Of a DNA stretch of 64,000 nucleotides, positions 9,047 to 18,503 are shown piece after piece (within the stretch, counting starts at the first letter, position 1; each line of letters begins with the position of its first letter). Below the pieces are notes generated by a model. The model searched no databases, was not told where the DNA came from, and worked only from the letters and a program-made list of their open reading frames with translations. This DNA comes from an uncultured Roseovarius sp. (GTDB lineage: Bacteria > Pseudomonadota > Alphaproteobacteria > Rhodobacterales > Rhodobacteraceae), in the NCBI GenBank assembly GCA_951812895.1, contig OX638333.1, positions 1,416,366 to 1,480,365 of the forward strand. The letters run 5' to 3'. The translations under genes and the position numbers were made by a program.

Positions 9047-9880
9047 ATGCAAATCGTATCGGAAAATGCCTGCTTTGGCGGGGTTCAAGGTGTCTATACC
9101 CACACATCAGAAGCTTGTGGCTGTGACATGACCTTCGGACTGTTTATGCCGGAGGAGGCAAAGGACGGGCCGGTGCCGGTGCTGTGGTATCTGAGTGGAC
9201 TGACCTGCACGCATGAGAATGCGATGGCCAAGGCCGGAGCGCAGGGTTGGGCTGCTGAACAGGGAATTGCACTGATATTCCCGGATACCTCTCCGCGCGG
9301 GGATGATGTTGCAGATGACGACGCTTACGATCTGGGCAAAGGCGCCGGGTTTTATGTCAACGCGACCCAAGCACCCTGGGCGCCGCATTTCCGGATGTGG
9401 GATTATATTGCGGAGGAGCTTCCTGCGTTAGCGACATCGGAGTTTGCCATTGATCCGGAGCGTCAGGCAATCACCGGTCATTCGATGGGTGGTCACGGTG
9501 CGCTCACCTTGGCGATGAACCTTCCCGGGCGCTACAAGTCGGTTTCAGCCTTTGCGCCGATATCCCACCCAACGACAGGTGATTGGGGCCGCAAACAACT
9601 CAGCGCCTATCTCGGGGATGATGAAGCAGCCTGGGCACCTCATGATGCAACTCTGATGATGCGCGAGGCGGGATTTGCCGGACCTGTGCTAACTGACACC
9701 GGTACCAACGATCAATTCATTGACCTTCTGAAGCCCGAGGCGCTGGCCGAGGCGGTGAATGCACGTCGGCAACAGGCGATACTCAGACTTCAGCCGGGTT
9801 ATGATCATAGTTACTTTTTCGTTTCTACGTTCATGGAAGACCACGTAACTTTCCATGCCGAAGCGCTGTATGCGGGGTAA
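9047..9880 (+). CDS. fghA: S-formylglutathione hydrolase
   Basis: A 277-residue alpha/beta hydrolase of the esterase D group. It carries the early segment GCDMTFGLFMPEEA, the substrate-pocket segment WYLSGLTCTHEN, the nucleophile motif GHSMGGHGAL (near residues 146-150) and a C-terminal catalytic His in GYDHSYFF. It hydrolyses S-formylglutathione to formate and glutathione, the second step of glutathione-dependent formaldehyde oxidation. No class III alcohol dehydrogenase gene is adjacent. It lies 4 bp after the nitroreductase gene and 4 bp before sthA. Confidence 0.93.
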   Translation: MQIVSENACFGGVQGVYTHTSEACGCDMTFGLFMPEEAKDGPVPVLWYLSGLTCTHENAMAKAGAQGWAAEQGIALIFPDTSPRGDDVADDDAYDLGKGAGFYVNATQAPWAPHFRMWDYIAEELPALATSEFAIDPERQAITGHSMGGHGALTLAMNLPGRYKSVSAFAPISHPTTGDWGRKQLSAYLGDDEAAWAPHDATLMMREAGFAGPVLTDTGTNDQFIDLLKPEALAEAVNARRQQAILRLQPGYDHSYFFVSTFMEDHVTFHAEALYAG

Positions 9881-9883
9881 GAT

Positions 9884-11317
9884 ATGAGCGATTATGATCT
9901 CATCGTGATCGGTTCTGGCCCTGCTGGCCGGTCCGCGGCTATCCAGGCTGGCAAACTTAAACGCCGGGTGTTGGTGGTGGATCGTAAGGACCGGCTTGGT
10001 GGGGTGTCGGTTCATACGGGGACGATCCCGTCCAAAACCCTTCGTGAAACGGTGCTGAACTTATCAGGTTGGCGCGAGCGGAGTTTTTATGGCCGGGCTT
10101 ACCGGGTGAAAGACGAAATACGTGCCGAAGACCTGAAAGCGCGTCTGCATATGACGCTCGATTACGAAGTTGACGTGCTGGAGCATCAGTTCAACCGCAA
10201 CCATGTGGAAACGTTGCACGGACAGGCCCGGTTCACCGGTCCGAATGAAATTGAAGTCGCCACCGAAGCGGGTGATGTCAGCCGGATCACCGGTGACAGG
10301 TTCTTGATCTCGACCGGAACCAAAACATACCGACCTGATTATGTTCCGTTCAACGGTCAGACCATTGTCGACAGCGATGAGTTTTTAGAGCTGGCCAAGA
10401 TCCCACGTAGCCTTATCGTGGTAGGCGCCGGTGTGATTGGTGTGGAATACGCGACGATGTTCTCTGCGCTTGATGTCCGGGTTTCTCTGATCGAACCACG
10501 CGAAACATTTCTGGATTTCATCGACAATACAATCATTCATGAATTCACTCACCAAATTCGCGATAACGGTGTGGATCTTCGTTTGGGTTCTGCGATCGAA
10601 ACCATCGAGGATGCCGGCGAACATGTTGAGGTGACTCTGTCCAACGGTCGCCATATTCGGGCTGAGATGTTGCTTTTTGCGGCCGGGCGCATGGGGGCGA
10701 CAAGTAATCTGAACCTGAAATCTGTGGGCCTGGAAACGGATCACCGTGGCCGGATTGAAGTGGATCGCAAAAGCTATCAGACCTCGGTGCCACATATCTA
10801 TGCCGCCGGAGACGTGATCGGCCATCCATCGCTGGCATCAACCTCTGGCCAACAGGGGCGCATTGCGTCCTGCCACGCGCTTGACACGCCGACCATGCCG
10901 GAAAGCCCCTGGTTCCCTTACGGTATCTACTCTGTTCCGGAAATCTCCACATGCGGTATGTCCGAAGAGCAAATGCAGGAACGTGGCATTGCCTATGAAG
11001 TGGGCATCGCCCGGTTCCGCGAAACCAGCCGCGGGCATATTATGGGGGTCGATCAGGGCATGCTAAAGATGCTGGTAAGCTTAAAGACTCGCCGTGTGTT
11101 GGGGGTTCAGATCGTTGGCGAAGGGGCGACCGAACTTATTCACATCGCGCAGGCTGTTTTGAACCTCAAAGGAACCGTTGATTACTTTGTACAGAACACG
11201 TTTAACTACCCAACGCTGGCAGAAGCCTACAAAATTGCCGGTCTCGATGCGTTTAACCGCATGCCCATTCCCGAGGAGTACAAGGTCAAACGTAAAGGTG
11301 ACGGAAAAGTGTCATGA
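9884..11317 (+). CDS. sthA: Soluble (Si-specific) NAD(P)+ transhydrogenase
   Basis: A 477-residue FAD enzyme of the disulfide-reductase fold that exchanges hydride between NADPH and NAD+. The FAD motif IGSGPAG is at residue 9 and the NAD(P) motif VVGAGVIGVEYA near 182. The segment GVSVHTGTIPSKTLRE lacks the redox Cys pair of dihydrolipoamide and glutathione reductases, as is normal for SthA and distinguishes it from them. The stop overlaps the next gene by 4 bp. Confidence 0.93.
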   Translation: MSDYDLIVIGSGPAGRSAAIQAGKLKRRVLVVDRKDRLGGVSVHTGTIPSKTLRETVLNLSGWRERSFYGRAYRVKDEIRAEDLKARLHMTLDYEVDVLEHQFNRNHVETLHGQARFTGPNEIEVATEAGDVSRITGDRFLISTGTKTYRPDYVPFNGQTIVDSDEFLELAKIPRSLIVVGAGVIGVEYATMFSALDVRVSLIEPRETFLDFIDNTIIHEFTHQIRDNGVDLRLGSAIETIEDAGEHVEVTLSNGRHIRAEMLLFAAGRMGATSNLNLKSVGLETDHRGRIEVDRKSYQTSVPHIYAAGDVIGHPSLASTSGQQGRIASCHALDTPTMPESPWFPYGIYSVPEISTCGMSEEQMQERGIAYEVGIARFRETSRGHIMGVDQGMLKMLVSLKTRRVLGVQIVGEGATELIHIAQAVLNLKGTVDYFVQNTFNYPTLAEAYKIAGLDAFNRMPIPEEYKVKRKGDGKVS

Positions 11318-12000
11318 CAGGGCATAACGGCAAATCATTGCACGAAATTTTCCTGAGCAATGGGGGCCGCCAGATCAACAAATGGCTTCATTTCTTCGAC
11401 ATATATGAACGTCATTTTGCAAGGTTTGTTGGCAAGGCACCAACAATGCTTGAAATTGGGGTGCTCGGGGGTGGGTCGCTTCAGATGTGGAAAACCTATT
11501 TTGGACCCGGCGCAAAGATTGTTGGGCTCGATCTTGACCAGAAGTGTTCAGAATTCGCGGAAGATCAGATAGATGTGGTGATCGGATCTCAGGATGATCC
11601 AAAGGTTCTTGATGATCTTTTGAATCGGTATTCTTTCGATATCGTGCTGGACGATGGCAGCCACCAGATGGATCACCTCAGCAAGACCTTTACACATCTG
11701 TATGATCAGCTTTCCCCAAACGGCGTTTACATGTTGGAAGACCTGCATTGCTGCTACTTCGAAGGATATGGAGGTGGATACAAAAAGCCGGGCACGTTTC
11801 TGGAAATCGTCAAGGACTGTATTGATCAGCTTCACGCCACCTATAACAGCGATGCCAAAGTTGATACTTTCACCCGTTCCACCTTTGCGATCGATATCTA
11901 CGATTCGATAGTGGCATTCGAAAAGGCTCCTCAGGCCGAGCGTCAGAAACTGCGCACTGGTGGAATGGGTCAGGTCCGAAAAGGAAAAGCCAAACCGTGA
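11314..12000 (+). CDS. Class I SAM-dependent methyltransferase
   Basis: A 228-residue Rossmann methyltransferase. Motif I is [15 protein letters not shown] (about residues 45-59), an acidic strand-2 end is KIVGLDLD, and a metal/substrate strand is [13 protein letters not shown]. The DDGSH motif is typical of metal-dependent sugar or macrolide O-methyltransferases (MycE/CmcI-like). Substrate unknown; no natural-product cluster surrounds it. It is coupled to sthA (ATGA) and to the YaiI-family gene downstream (ATGA), so three unrelated functions share a transcript. Confidence 0.8.
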   Translation: MTGHNGKSLHEIFLSNGGRQINKWLHFFDIYERHFARFVGKAPTMLEIGVLGGGSLQMWKTYFGPGAKIVGLDLDQKCSEFAEDQIDVVIGSQDDPKVLDDLLNRYSFDIVLDDGSHQMDHLSKTFTHLYDQLSPNGVYMLEDLHCCYFEGYGGGYKKPGTFLEIVKDCIDQLHATYNSDAKVDTFTRSTFAIDIYDSIVAFEKAPQAERQKLRTGGMGQVRKGKAKP

Positions 12001-12443
12001 TCTATGTTGATGCTGATGCCTGCCCTGTAAAGGCAGAGATTGAGCGCGTGGGCACCCGGCACAAAGTGGCGATGACGATGGTGTCCAATGGCGGGCTGCG
12101 TCTGTCGCAAAATCCGTTGGTAGAAATGGTTGTAGTGCCGGACGGTCCGGATGAGGCGGATAAGTGGATCGCTGAACGTGCAGGGCCGGGCGATGTCGTC
12201 GTTACCGGAGATATACCGCTAGCCGCGAAATGTGTGGCAGGGGGTGCGCACGTGTTGAAACCCAATGGTGAAGCACTGACTGGCGCAAATGTCGGAGCAG
12301 CCCTAGCAATGCGCGATTTGATGACGGATCTACGCGCCGCGGACCCGTTTCGCCAAGGGGGCGGCAAAGGATTCTCCAAGGCGGATCGTTCGCGGTTTCT
12401 GGATGCACTTGAGCGCTCGCTTAGGGCAGCTGCCAGAATCTAG
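11997..12443 (+). CDS. YaiI/YqxD family protein (UPF0178, DUF188)
   Basis: A 148-residue protein with the family start [17 protein letters not shown] and the downstream [14 protein letters not shown] segment. The conserved aspartates (DADACP, TGDIPLA) suggest a PIN-like nuclease fold, but biochemical function is not established. It ends a run of overlapping genes. The glycine-rich tail ([19 protein letters not shown]) is also typical. Confidence 0.9.
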   Translation: MIYVDADACPVKAEIERVGTRHKVAMTMVSNGGLRLSQNPLVEMVVVPDGPDEADKWIAERAGPGDVVVTGDIPLAAKCVAGGAHVLKPNGEALTGANVGAALAMRDLMTDLRAADPFRQGGGKGFSKADRSRFLDALERSLRAAARI

Positions 12444-12511
12444 GCCTTTGATCTGAAAGACCTGTCTTGGACAGAGAGGGGTTTACTTTACCGCGTGGCA
12501 AAGGTCTTTAG

Positions 12512-12530
12512 CAGACAGGCGTGCTGTCTG
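12512..12530 (+). terminator. Small hairpin between the YaiI and DMT genes
   Basis: CAGACAG and CTGTCTG form a perfect 7-bp stem with a 5-base loop. A weaker CTGTC/GACAG hairpin lies about 50 bp earlier. There is no T-run, so this may be a factor-dependent terminator or an operator for the DMT gene. Confidence 0.35.
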
Positions 12531-12558
12531 TTCGGTCTGCCTGATTTCAGAGGCACCC

Positions 12559-13527
12559 ATGACCTCCAACGTGCAATCAAACAATAACCTTGCAGGTGCG
12601 CTTTGCGCGCTAGCAGCCGCGTTTTGTTTTTCATTCAACGATATGGCGGTCAAATTCGTATCCGGCGATTATGCTTTGCATCAAGTGGTTCTTATCAGGA
12701 CGGCGGTTGGTTTGGTTACGTTCCTATTGGTAATCATGCCGTTTTGTGGTGGTTGGCATGTGATGCGAACGCGGCGGCCTGGATTGCTGTTTTTGCGCGG
12801 CATTTGCCTGGTCACCGCAAATTCGATGTTGTTTCTAAGCTTGTCGGTTCTTCCGATCGCTGACGCGGTGGCGATTTATTTTGTGCTCCCACTTATCATT
12901 GCGGTTCAATCAGTTTTCTTTTTAGGCGAAACCGTTGGGCCGCGCCGCTGGACTGCTATCGTAGTAGGTTTTTTGGGAGTTTTGCTCATTGTAAAGCCGG
13001 GATCTTCGACATTTCAGGTCGCATCGCTGCTTCCTGCTGGTGCGGCACTATTCTATGCAAGTGCTCACATTCTTACACGACGTGTCGGAGCGACCGAAAG
13101 TGCGGCCACACTGGCTTTCTATGCATTGGTCAGTCTTGGGTTGTTTAGTGCGATTTCGGGGGCATTCCTTGGGGGTGGGCAATATGCCGATCACAGTGAC
13201 GGCGTTCTGAAGTTCCTGTTGCGTGCGTGGGTTCCCGTTAATCCAGTGGACTGGTCAATGCTGATTGGATTGGGAGTCACAGGGGTGTTTGGAGGGTTTT
13301 TCATTGGTCAGGCCTACCGATTGAGCGAAGCTGCATTTGCAGCCCCATTCGAGTATGTTTCTATGGTGCTGGCGATCGTGTGGGGCGTAACAATTTTCGG
13401 AACAAGGCCCGACGCATTGGGCTGGATCGGGATAATCGTAATTCTGGGCTCTGGCCTGTATCTGGTTTGGCGTGAAACTGTAAAAGGCCGAATCACAAGC
13501 CACGCAAAAACTGAAGGTAATTTATGA
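12559..13527 (+). CDS. DMT (EamA) family transporter
   Basis: A 322-residue inner-membrane protein with about ten helices arranged as two EamA repeats. The first repeat starts GALCALAAAFCFSFNDMAVKF. The second starts near residue 160 (PAGAALFYASAHILTRR) and ends GIIVILGSGLYLVWRE. It is probably an exporter of a metabolite or amino acid; the substrate cannot be read from sequence. It overlaps the next HAD gene by 4 bp. Confidence 0.87.
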   Translation: MTSNVQSNNNLAGALCALAAAFCFSFNDMAVKFVSGDYALHQVVLIRTAVGLVTFLLVIMPFCGGWHVMRTRRPGLLFLRGICLVTANSMLFLSLSVLPIADAVAIYFVLPLIIAVQSVFFLGETVGPRRWTAIVVGFLGVLLIVKPGSSTFQVASLLPAGAALFYASAHILTRRVGATESAATLAFYALVSLGLFSAISGAFLGGGQYADHSDGVLKFLLRAWVPVNPVDWSMLIGLGVTGVFGGFFIGQAYRLSEAAFAAPFEYVSMVLAIVWGVTIFGTRPDALGWIGIIVILGSGLYLVWRETVKGRITSHAKTEGNL

Positions 13528-14144
13528 CACCACAGGCAGTCATTTTCGACATTGGCAACGTTCTGATTGAATGGCAGCCAGAAAAGCATTTCGACATTCG
13601 GATTGGACCAGAACGTCGCAAGGCGTTTTTTACGGCTGTAGATATTCACGGCATGATGAACCGAATTGATGAAGGTGGAAATTTTTCACTCGTGGTTGAA
13701 GAGACCGCAAAGGCACATCCGAACTGGGCTGATGAAATTTTATGGTTCCGCGATGGTTGGTGTGAAATAGCGCAGCCGTCGATTGACCATAGCGTGCGAC
13801 TTTTGCGCGCTTTGCGGAGAAAAGACATCCCGGTATTTGCGTTGTCAAATTTCGGCGCGCAGAATTTTCCACTGAGCGAGGCCCAGTTTCCGTTTCTGAC
13901 TGAGTTCGACAAACGTTACATTTCTGGTGAGATGGGCATGATCAAACCTGACACAGCAATTTACGCTGCGGTAGAGGATGATTGTGGCATTGCTCCAGAG
14001 GCGTTGCTGTTTGTAGATGATCGTGAAGAAAATATTGAGGCTGCGGTCGATCGTGGATGGCAGGGGCATTTGTTTGTCTCGCCAGAGGGTTGGGCCGAGT
14101 GTCTGGTTGAATTCGGCCTGATGAATGCTGATGAGGCCGCCTAG
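13524..14144 (+). CDS. HAD superfamily (IA) hydrolase
   Basis: A 206-residue phosphatase-like HAD. Motif I is IFDIGNVLIEW: the nucleophile Asp is kept but the usual second Asp is replaced by Gly-Asn, as in the YihX and epoxide-hydrolase N-domain group. Motif II is ALSNFG, and motifs III/IV are GMIKPDTAIY and LFVDDREENIEAA. YihX-type proteins dephosphorylate sugar phosphates. It is coupled to the DMT gene and 38 bp before the alpha/beta hydrolase. Confidence 0.83.
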   Translation: MTPQAVIFDIGNVLIEWQPEKHFDIRIGPERRKAFFTAVDIHGMMNRIDEGGNFSLVVEETAKAHPNWADEILWFRDGWCEIAQPSIDHSVRLLRALRRKDIPVFALSNFGAQNFPLSEAQFPFLTEFDKRYISGEMGMIKPDTAIYAAVEDDCGIAPEALLFVDDREENIEAAVDRGWQGHLFVSPEGWAECLVEFGLMNADEAA

Positions 14145-14182
14145 ATGAAACTGCGTGATGGCCATTACTCTTGGAGGATACA

Positions 14183-15106
14183 ATGTTCTGGTGGGTGATA
14201 CTGGCATTGACCGTGGTGATCATGGCCGCCCCCCATGTGGCTGAGTTGCTTCGGCCCAGATTGGGCGAACAGGCGCGTCAGAATGCGCCGGGTGAATTGG
14301 TGAAACTCAAACGAGGAGTAACCCATTATCGCTGGCTTGGAGCAGAAACCGGCCCGGTTGCCGTTTGTGTGCATGGTTTGACCACCTCGTCCTATGTTTG
14401 GGAACCGGTTGCCCGCGGCCTTGGGGAGATGGGGTTCCGGGTATTGCTGTATGATCTTTACGGGCGTGGCTATTCGGCGCGTCCAAGAGGTGAACAAGAC
14501 AGCCGTTTCTTTGTTGAGCAACTTGAAGGGTTGCTTGCTCATCTGGACTTAGAGGACGACATCACGTTGCTTGGCTATTCGATGGGAGGTGCTATTGCAC
14601 CCGCCTTTGGTGCCAAGCACCATAAGCGTTTGCGGCAGATGGTACTTATAGCTCCTGCTGGTACGGGACATGACCTCGGGCCAATTGCGCGTCTCGCGTG
14701 TAATCACCGGTGGTTGGGTAAATGGCTTGCTCTGCTGTTTTACCCCCGCTCGCTACGGCAGGCGACAGAGGCCGAGCGCGGCCTGAAATGCGAAATCGAG
14801 GGCATGGTTGACCTGCAAATTGCCGAGACCCGCTGGCGCGGGTTCGCGCCGGCAGTGCTATCTTCGCTTCAGGGCATTCTTGACGAAAACCTTGAGCCTT
14901 CGCATCGCGTGATTGCTGAAGCGGGCTTGCCGGTTTTAGCGATTTGGGGAAAGGAGGATGAGATCATTCCCTTGTCGGGCAGGGAAACACTAGCCGATTG
15001 GAATGGATCGGCGCAAAGCGCTGTAATAGACGGTGCAGGCCATACGCTGACCTATACCAACAGCGCCGCTGTCATAGAACATCTTGAGTGGCTTGATGCG
15101 AGCTAG
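14183..15106 (+). CDS. Alpha/beta hydrolase with N-terminal membrane segment
   Basis: A 307-residue hydrolase. Residues 1-18 are a hydrophobic anchor or signal (WWVILALTVVIMAAP). The oxyanion segment is VCVHGLTTSSYVW, the nucleophile elbow GYSMGGAIAP near residue 135, the acid in GKEDEIIP and the His in GAGHTLTYTN. The ATG at 14183 follows GGAGG by 5 bp; a TTG at 14171 overlaps that ribosome site and was rejected. The substrate is unknown. Its 3' end overlaps the converging MFS gene by 4 bp. Confidence 0.85.
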   Translation: MFWWVILALTVVIMAAPHVAELLRPRLGEQARQNAPGELVKLKRGVTHYRWLGAETGPVAVCVHGLTTSSYVWEPVARGLGEMGFRVLLYDLYGRGYSARPRGEQDSRFFVEQLEGLLAHLDLEDDITLLGYSMGGAIAPAFGAKHHKRLRQMVLIAPAGTGHDLGPIARLACNHRWLGKWLALLFYPRSLRQATEAERGLKCEIEGMVDLQIAETRWRGFAPAVLSSLQGILDENLEPSHRVIAEAGLPVLAIWGKEDEIIPLSGRETLADWNGSAQSAVIDGAGHTLTYTNSAAVIEHLEWLDAS

Positions 15107-16335
15107 GCTGTCGCTAATCGTTGTTCGCGTATTGGCAAATGCACTATTGCGCTGAAAGCGCCTATACCGATGCCAATCCACCAGACGAGGGTATAATCGC
15201 CATAAGCGTCATACATTCTTCCACCCAGCCAAATGCCCAGAAAGCTACCCAACTGGTGTGAAAAGAAGACGATGCCATAAAGAGTCCCCATGAAACGCAA
15301 CCCGTATATCTGGGCGATCAATCCACTGGTCAGGGGGATTGTCGCCAGCCACAATGACCCCATACCGGCAGAGAACAGCAATACCGTGGCCGGTGTGATC
15401 GGGAATAGTATAAACGCCGCCGAAATCAGAGTGCGTAGCGCGTAAACGGCTGCAAGTAGATACTTCTTTGAATACCTTTTGCCCAAATAACCAGCAGTTA
15501 ACGTACCCGCGATGTTGGCCAACCCAATTAACGAAATCGCGACAGCTCCAAGCGCTGAAGTGGTGGTAATTCCCATCCCATGCAGCATACCCCCAGGGGC
15601 AATCGGGCCGCACATTTCGGTTACAAACGCCGGGAAATGCGCGGTGATAAAGCCGAGCTGATAACCGCAGGAAAAGAAGCCCAGGAAGATCAAAGTATAA
15701 GATGGATCGCGAAATGCTTTGCCAAGGATCTGCCCCATTGTTTCTTCAAGCTCAGCCTTGCTGGCCATTGTCGGCGAACGCATGAACGGAAGTAGCATAA
15801 GCGTCGCAAGGATTGTTGCTGCAAATACAAGAAACACCGTCTGCCAACCCATAAAGCCCAGCAGAAACTCAGCAACCGGGGCACCAAAAACCTGACCCGC
15901 AGAGCCCGAAGCGGTGGCAATGGCAAGGCTCATCGACCGGTTTTCTTCGCTGCTGGCCCGCCCCACCACTGCGAGAATTATGCCAAAGCCAGTGCCCGCA
16001 ATGCCAAAGCCAACCAGTATTTCATACAGTTGATGGGCTTCAGGAGACATTGCAAAGGAAGACAAAACAAGGCCTGCCGCATAGGCAATTGCTCCAAGCA
16101 CGATCGCTTTGCGGTCGCCAACTTTTTCCGCAATGGCGCCAAAAATTGGCTGGCCAATTCCCCAGGCCAGATTTTGAACGGCTATCGCCAGTGAAAACTC
16201 AACCCGAAGCCATCCAAACTCTTCAGCAATTGGAATTTGGAACACCCCAAAAGAAGCACGAATTGCAAAAGAAATGAGCGAGATTACACAACCTGCGATC
16301 AGCACAGGTGTGAACAATGATGCAGATTTTTGCAT
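15103..16335 (-). CDS. MFS transporter
   Basis: A 410-residue permease with about twelve helices in two halves. The cytoplasmic loop 2-3 motif appears as GAIAEKVGDRKAIVLG. It fits the oxalate/formate-antiporter-like branch of MFS (start SLISFAIRASFGVFQIPIAEEFGW), whose members move monocarboxylates. The ATG at 16335 has GGAG 8 bp upstream; a longer frame to 16452 has a charged, unlikely extension. It is convergent with the alpha/beta hydrolase (4-bp overlap) and divergent from zapE. Confidence 0.85.
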   Translation of the reverse strand: MQKSASLFTPVLIAGCVISLISFAIRASFGVFQIPIAEEFGWLRVEFSLAIAVQNLAWGIGQPIFGAIAEKVGDRKAIVLGAIAYAAGLVLSSFAMSPEAHQLYEILVGFGIAGTGFGIILAVVGRASSEENRSMSLAIATASGSAGQVFGAPVAEFLLGFMGWQTVFLVFAATILATLMLLPFMRSPTMASKAELEETMGQILGKAFRDPSYTLIFLGFFSCGYQLGFITAHFPAFVTEMCGPIAPGGMLHGMGITTTSALGAVAISLIGLANIAGTLTAGYLGKRYSKKYLLAAVYALRTLISAAFILFPITPATVLLFSAGMGSLWLATIPLTSGLIAQIYGLRFMGTLYGIVFFSHQLGSFLGIWLGGRMYDAYGDYTLVWWIGIGIGAFSAIVHLPIREQRLATA

Positions 16336-16480
16336 TCCGGATCTCCGATGTCGCCGTGCTACTCTATTGGGAATAACACCGGGGTCAAATGAGCGATTGT
16401 GATGGTCACAATCAGACTTTGTAGAGCTTTGAGCAATCTCTTTACTTTTCACGAAAGAGCGGTCGCGGTATGCCGATTAG

Positions 16481-17533
16481 ATGGAATCCTTTGCCCAGAG
16501 ATATGAACGCCTTGTTTCAGAAGGCGCATTAACCCGCGATCCTGCGCAAGAAGCCACGATTCCGGAATTTAAACGCATCGGAACCGCCCTCGCAGAGCCA
16601 GTAAAGAAAGGCTGGTTCAAAAAGGCGCCGGAAGCACCGAAAGGCCTCTACCTTTGGGGGGGTGTCGGGCGCGGCAAGTCGATGCTGATGGACCTCTTTG
16701 TCGAAACGCTTGATGTGCCAAGCCGCCGTGTTCACTTTCATGCCTTCATGCAGGAAATTCACGCCGGGATGCACAAGGCACGTGCAGAAGGGGTCGAAGA
16801 CGCGCTCGCGCCCGTCGCCAAGGCGGTTATCGATAACGTTCGGTTGTTGGCCTTTGACGAAATGCAGATCACGGACATCACAGATGCCATGATCGTTGGT
16901 CGTCTTTTTGAAGCGCTTTTCGCTGCCGGTGTCGTCGTGATCACCACGTCCAACCGTGTTCCAGACGACCTTTATAAAGATGGGCTGAACAGGCAATTGT
17001 TCTTGCCTTTCATATCGATTTTGAAAGAGCGAATGGTCGTCCACGAGATGGTCAGCCCAACGGATTACCGCCAAAATCGACTGGCTGGAAACCCCAGCTA
17101 TTTCACCCCGGCTAACGAAGAAGCGCGCGCGCAGATCGACGCCGTTTGGTCCGACCTGACCGGCAATGCAGGCGCGCCTCTGACGCTCATTGTGAACAAA
17201 AGAGAGGTGGAAATCCCTTCCTTCCACAATGGTGTGGCCAGAGCGAGTTTTTACGATCTTTGTGGCCGAGCACTGGGTCCGGCTGACTATCTTGCGCTGG
17301 CCGGGGCAGCTCGGGTGCTCGTACTAGAAAACATTCCTGAACTGGGGCGCAGCAATTTTAACGAGGCCAAGCGCTTTGTTACGTTGATCGATGCTTTGTA
17401 TGAGGCAGGTGTGCAGTTGATATGTTCCGCTGCTGCGAAACCTGAATATCTTTATATTGAGGGTGAAGGCACATTTGAGTTTGAGCGTACAGCCAGCCGT
17501 TTACGTGAAATGCAGTCCGAGGGCTGGGGGTAA
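16481..17533 (+). CDS. zapE: Cell division protein ZapE (AFG1-like ATPase)
   Basis: A 350-residue AAA-type ATPase of the ZapE/AFG1/LACE1 family. The Walker A loop GGVGRGKS is at residues 60-67, Walker B is LLAFDEMQIT, and sensor 1 follows as VVITTSNRVPDDLY. The C-terminal ERTASRLREMQSEGW tail is a family mark. In E. coli ZapE binds FtsZ and is needed when division is stressed; the mitochondrial relative handles respiratory-chain subunits. It is divergent from the MFS gene and faces the glutamine amidotransferase gene. Confidence 0.93.
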   Translation: MESFAQRYERLVSEGALTRDPAQEATIPEFKRIGTALAEPVKKGWFKKAPEAPKGLYLWGGVGRGKSMLMDLFVETLDVPSRRVHFHAFMQEIHAGMHKARAEGVEDALAPVAKAVIDNVRLLAFDEMQITDITDAMIVGRLFEALFAAGVVVITTSNRVPDDLYKDGLNRQLFLPFISILKERMVVHEMVSPTDYRQNRLAGNPSYFTPANEEARAQIDAVWSDLTGNAGAPLTLIVNKREVEIPSFHNGVARASFYDLCGRALGPADYLALAGAARVLVLENIPELGRSNFNEAKRFVTLIDALYEAGVQLICSAAAKPEYLYIEGEGTFEFERTASRLREMQSEGWG

Positions 17534-17591
17534 TAAGGGAGACGCATCCGTTTTAGGATGCTGCGACGTGCTTGCGGTGATCGAGGCGTAA

Positions 17592-18314
17592 TTACTGTGT
17601 ACGGGACGTTGCTTGAAGCCAGTTGATGTAGAGCCGCTCAGCCATGTTATTAAATGCATCCATCCGCGCGGCACAGGCTTTGTCAAACTGATCGACGGCT
17701 CCTTTTCCCATCGCCCTTTCAAGCGCATCGGCATATTCGGGGATTTCTGCCCAATTCTGTACAGTGTCAGCTTCAAGTTCGACGTGGAATTGAGTGCTGT
17801 AGGCACGCGTTCCCCATTTCATCGCCTGAACAGCACAGTCAGGCGAGGTTGCCAGAACCTGAGCCCCGGGTGGCAGGGTTTTGATTTCGGCTGAATGCCA
17901 TTGCAGGCAATCAAACGTTTCAGGCAATCCATCAAAAAACACACCAGTTGCCCCAGCTTCGGTCAGCTGCACATCCAGAACACCAATTTCAGGTGTTACG
18001 GAGACGCCCACAGATCCACCAAGCGCTTCTGCCAAAAGTTGATGACCCAGGCACAGGCCGAGAAATGGCATACCCCTGACTTCAACTGCATCGCGAATGA
18101 ATGCTTTTTCGTCCTTGAGCCAAGGATGTTCGTCCTCTTGCCAAACATCCATTGGCCCGCCCATGACCCACAGTGCATCATAGCCTTCGATGGATGGCAG
18201 CGGTTCTCCTTCATCCAACTCAACAGCATCCCAGGTATGTCCATCTTCCTTAAGGAAATTGCGGAGGATGCCGGGATGCTCGGCAGCGGCGTGTTGAAGA
18301 ACCAAAATGTGCAT
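17592..18314 (-). CDS. Class I glutamine amidotransferase
   Basis: A 240-residue stand-alone GATase. The nucleophile is Cys88 in FLGLCLGHQLL, and the His/Glu pair is in FHVELEAD. The YDALWVMGGPMDVWQ segment is typical of the GMP-synthase-like group, whose members may hydrolyse gamma-glutamyl amides or serve biosynthetic partners. It is divergent from tauR with a 189-bp gap that carries two candidate TauR sites pointing toward this gene. A role linked to taurine, for example on a gamma-glutamyl amide, is only a guess. Confidence 0.85.
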   Translation of the reverse strand: MHILVLQHAAAEHPGILRNFLKEDGHTWDAVELDEGEPLPSIEGYDALWVMGGPMDVWQEDEHPWLKDEKAFIRDAVEVRGMPFLGLCLGHQLLAEALGGSVGVSVTPEIGVLDVQLTEAGATGVFFDGLPETFDCLQWHSAEIKTLPPGAQVLATSPDCAVQAMKWGTRAYSTQFHVELEADTVQNWAEIPEYADALERAMGKGAVDQFDKACAARMDAFNNMAERLYINWLQATSRTQ

Positions 18315-18456
18315 AGTGATCTCCCTAAATCTTGCTGAAGCCTAGGCCGCAACCTTGCGCGATGACAAGGAGTCTTCGGAAACGTTGTGAATTTTGACGG
18401 GTTTCAACCATCTCTTGCAGGAGAGTGCATCCAGTCATCCTAACAGCAAGAAATTG

Positions 18457-18488
18457 GTGAGGCCAGATTGAATGTGGAATAAGTCCAG
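18457..18488 (-). promoter_or_regulatory. Candidate TauR sites between the GATase gene and tauR
   Basis: On the minus strand CTGGACTTAT (18479-18488) and a weaker CTGGCCTCAC (18457-18466) form a direct repeat 22 bp apart. They resemble the CTGGACYTAA-type direct repeats I recall for TauR; that consensus is from memory. The position 16 bp before the tauR start suits autoregulation, and the orientation would suit activation of the leftward GATase gene. Confidence 0.45.
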
Positions 18489-18503
18489 TATAGGAATGTT
18501 GCT

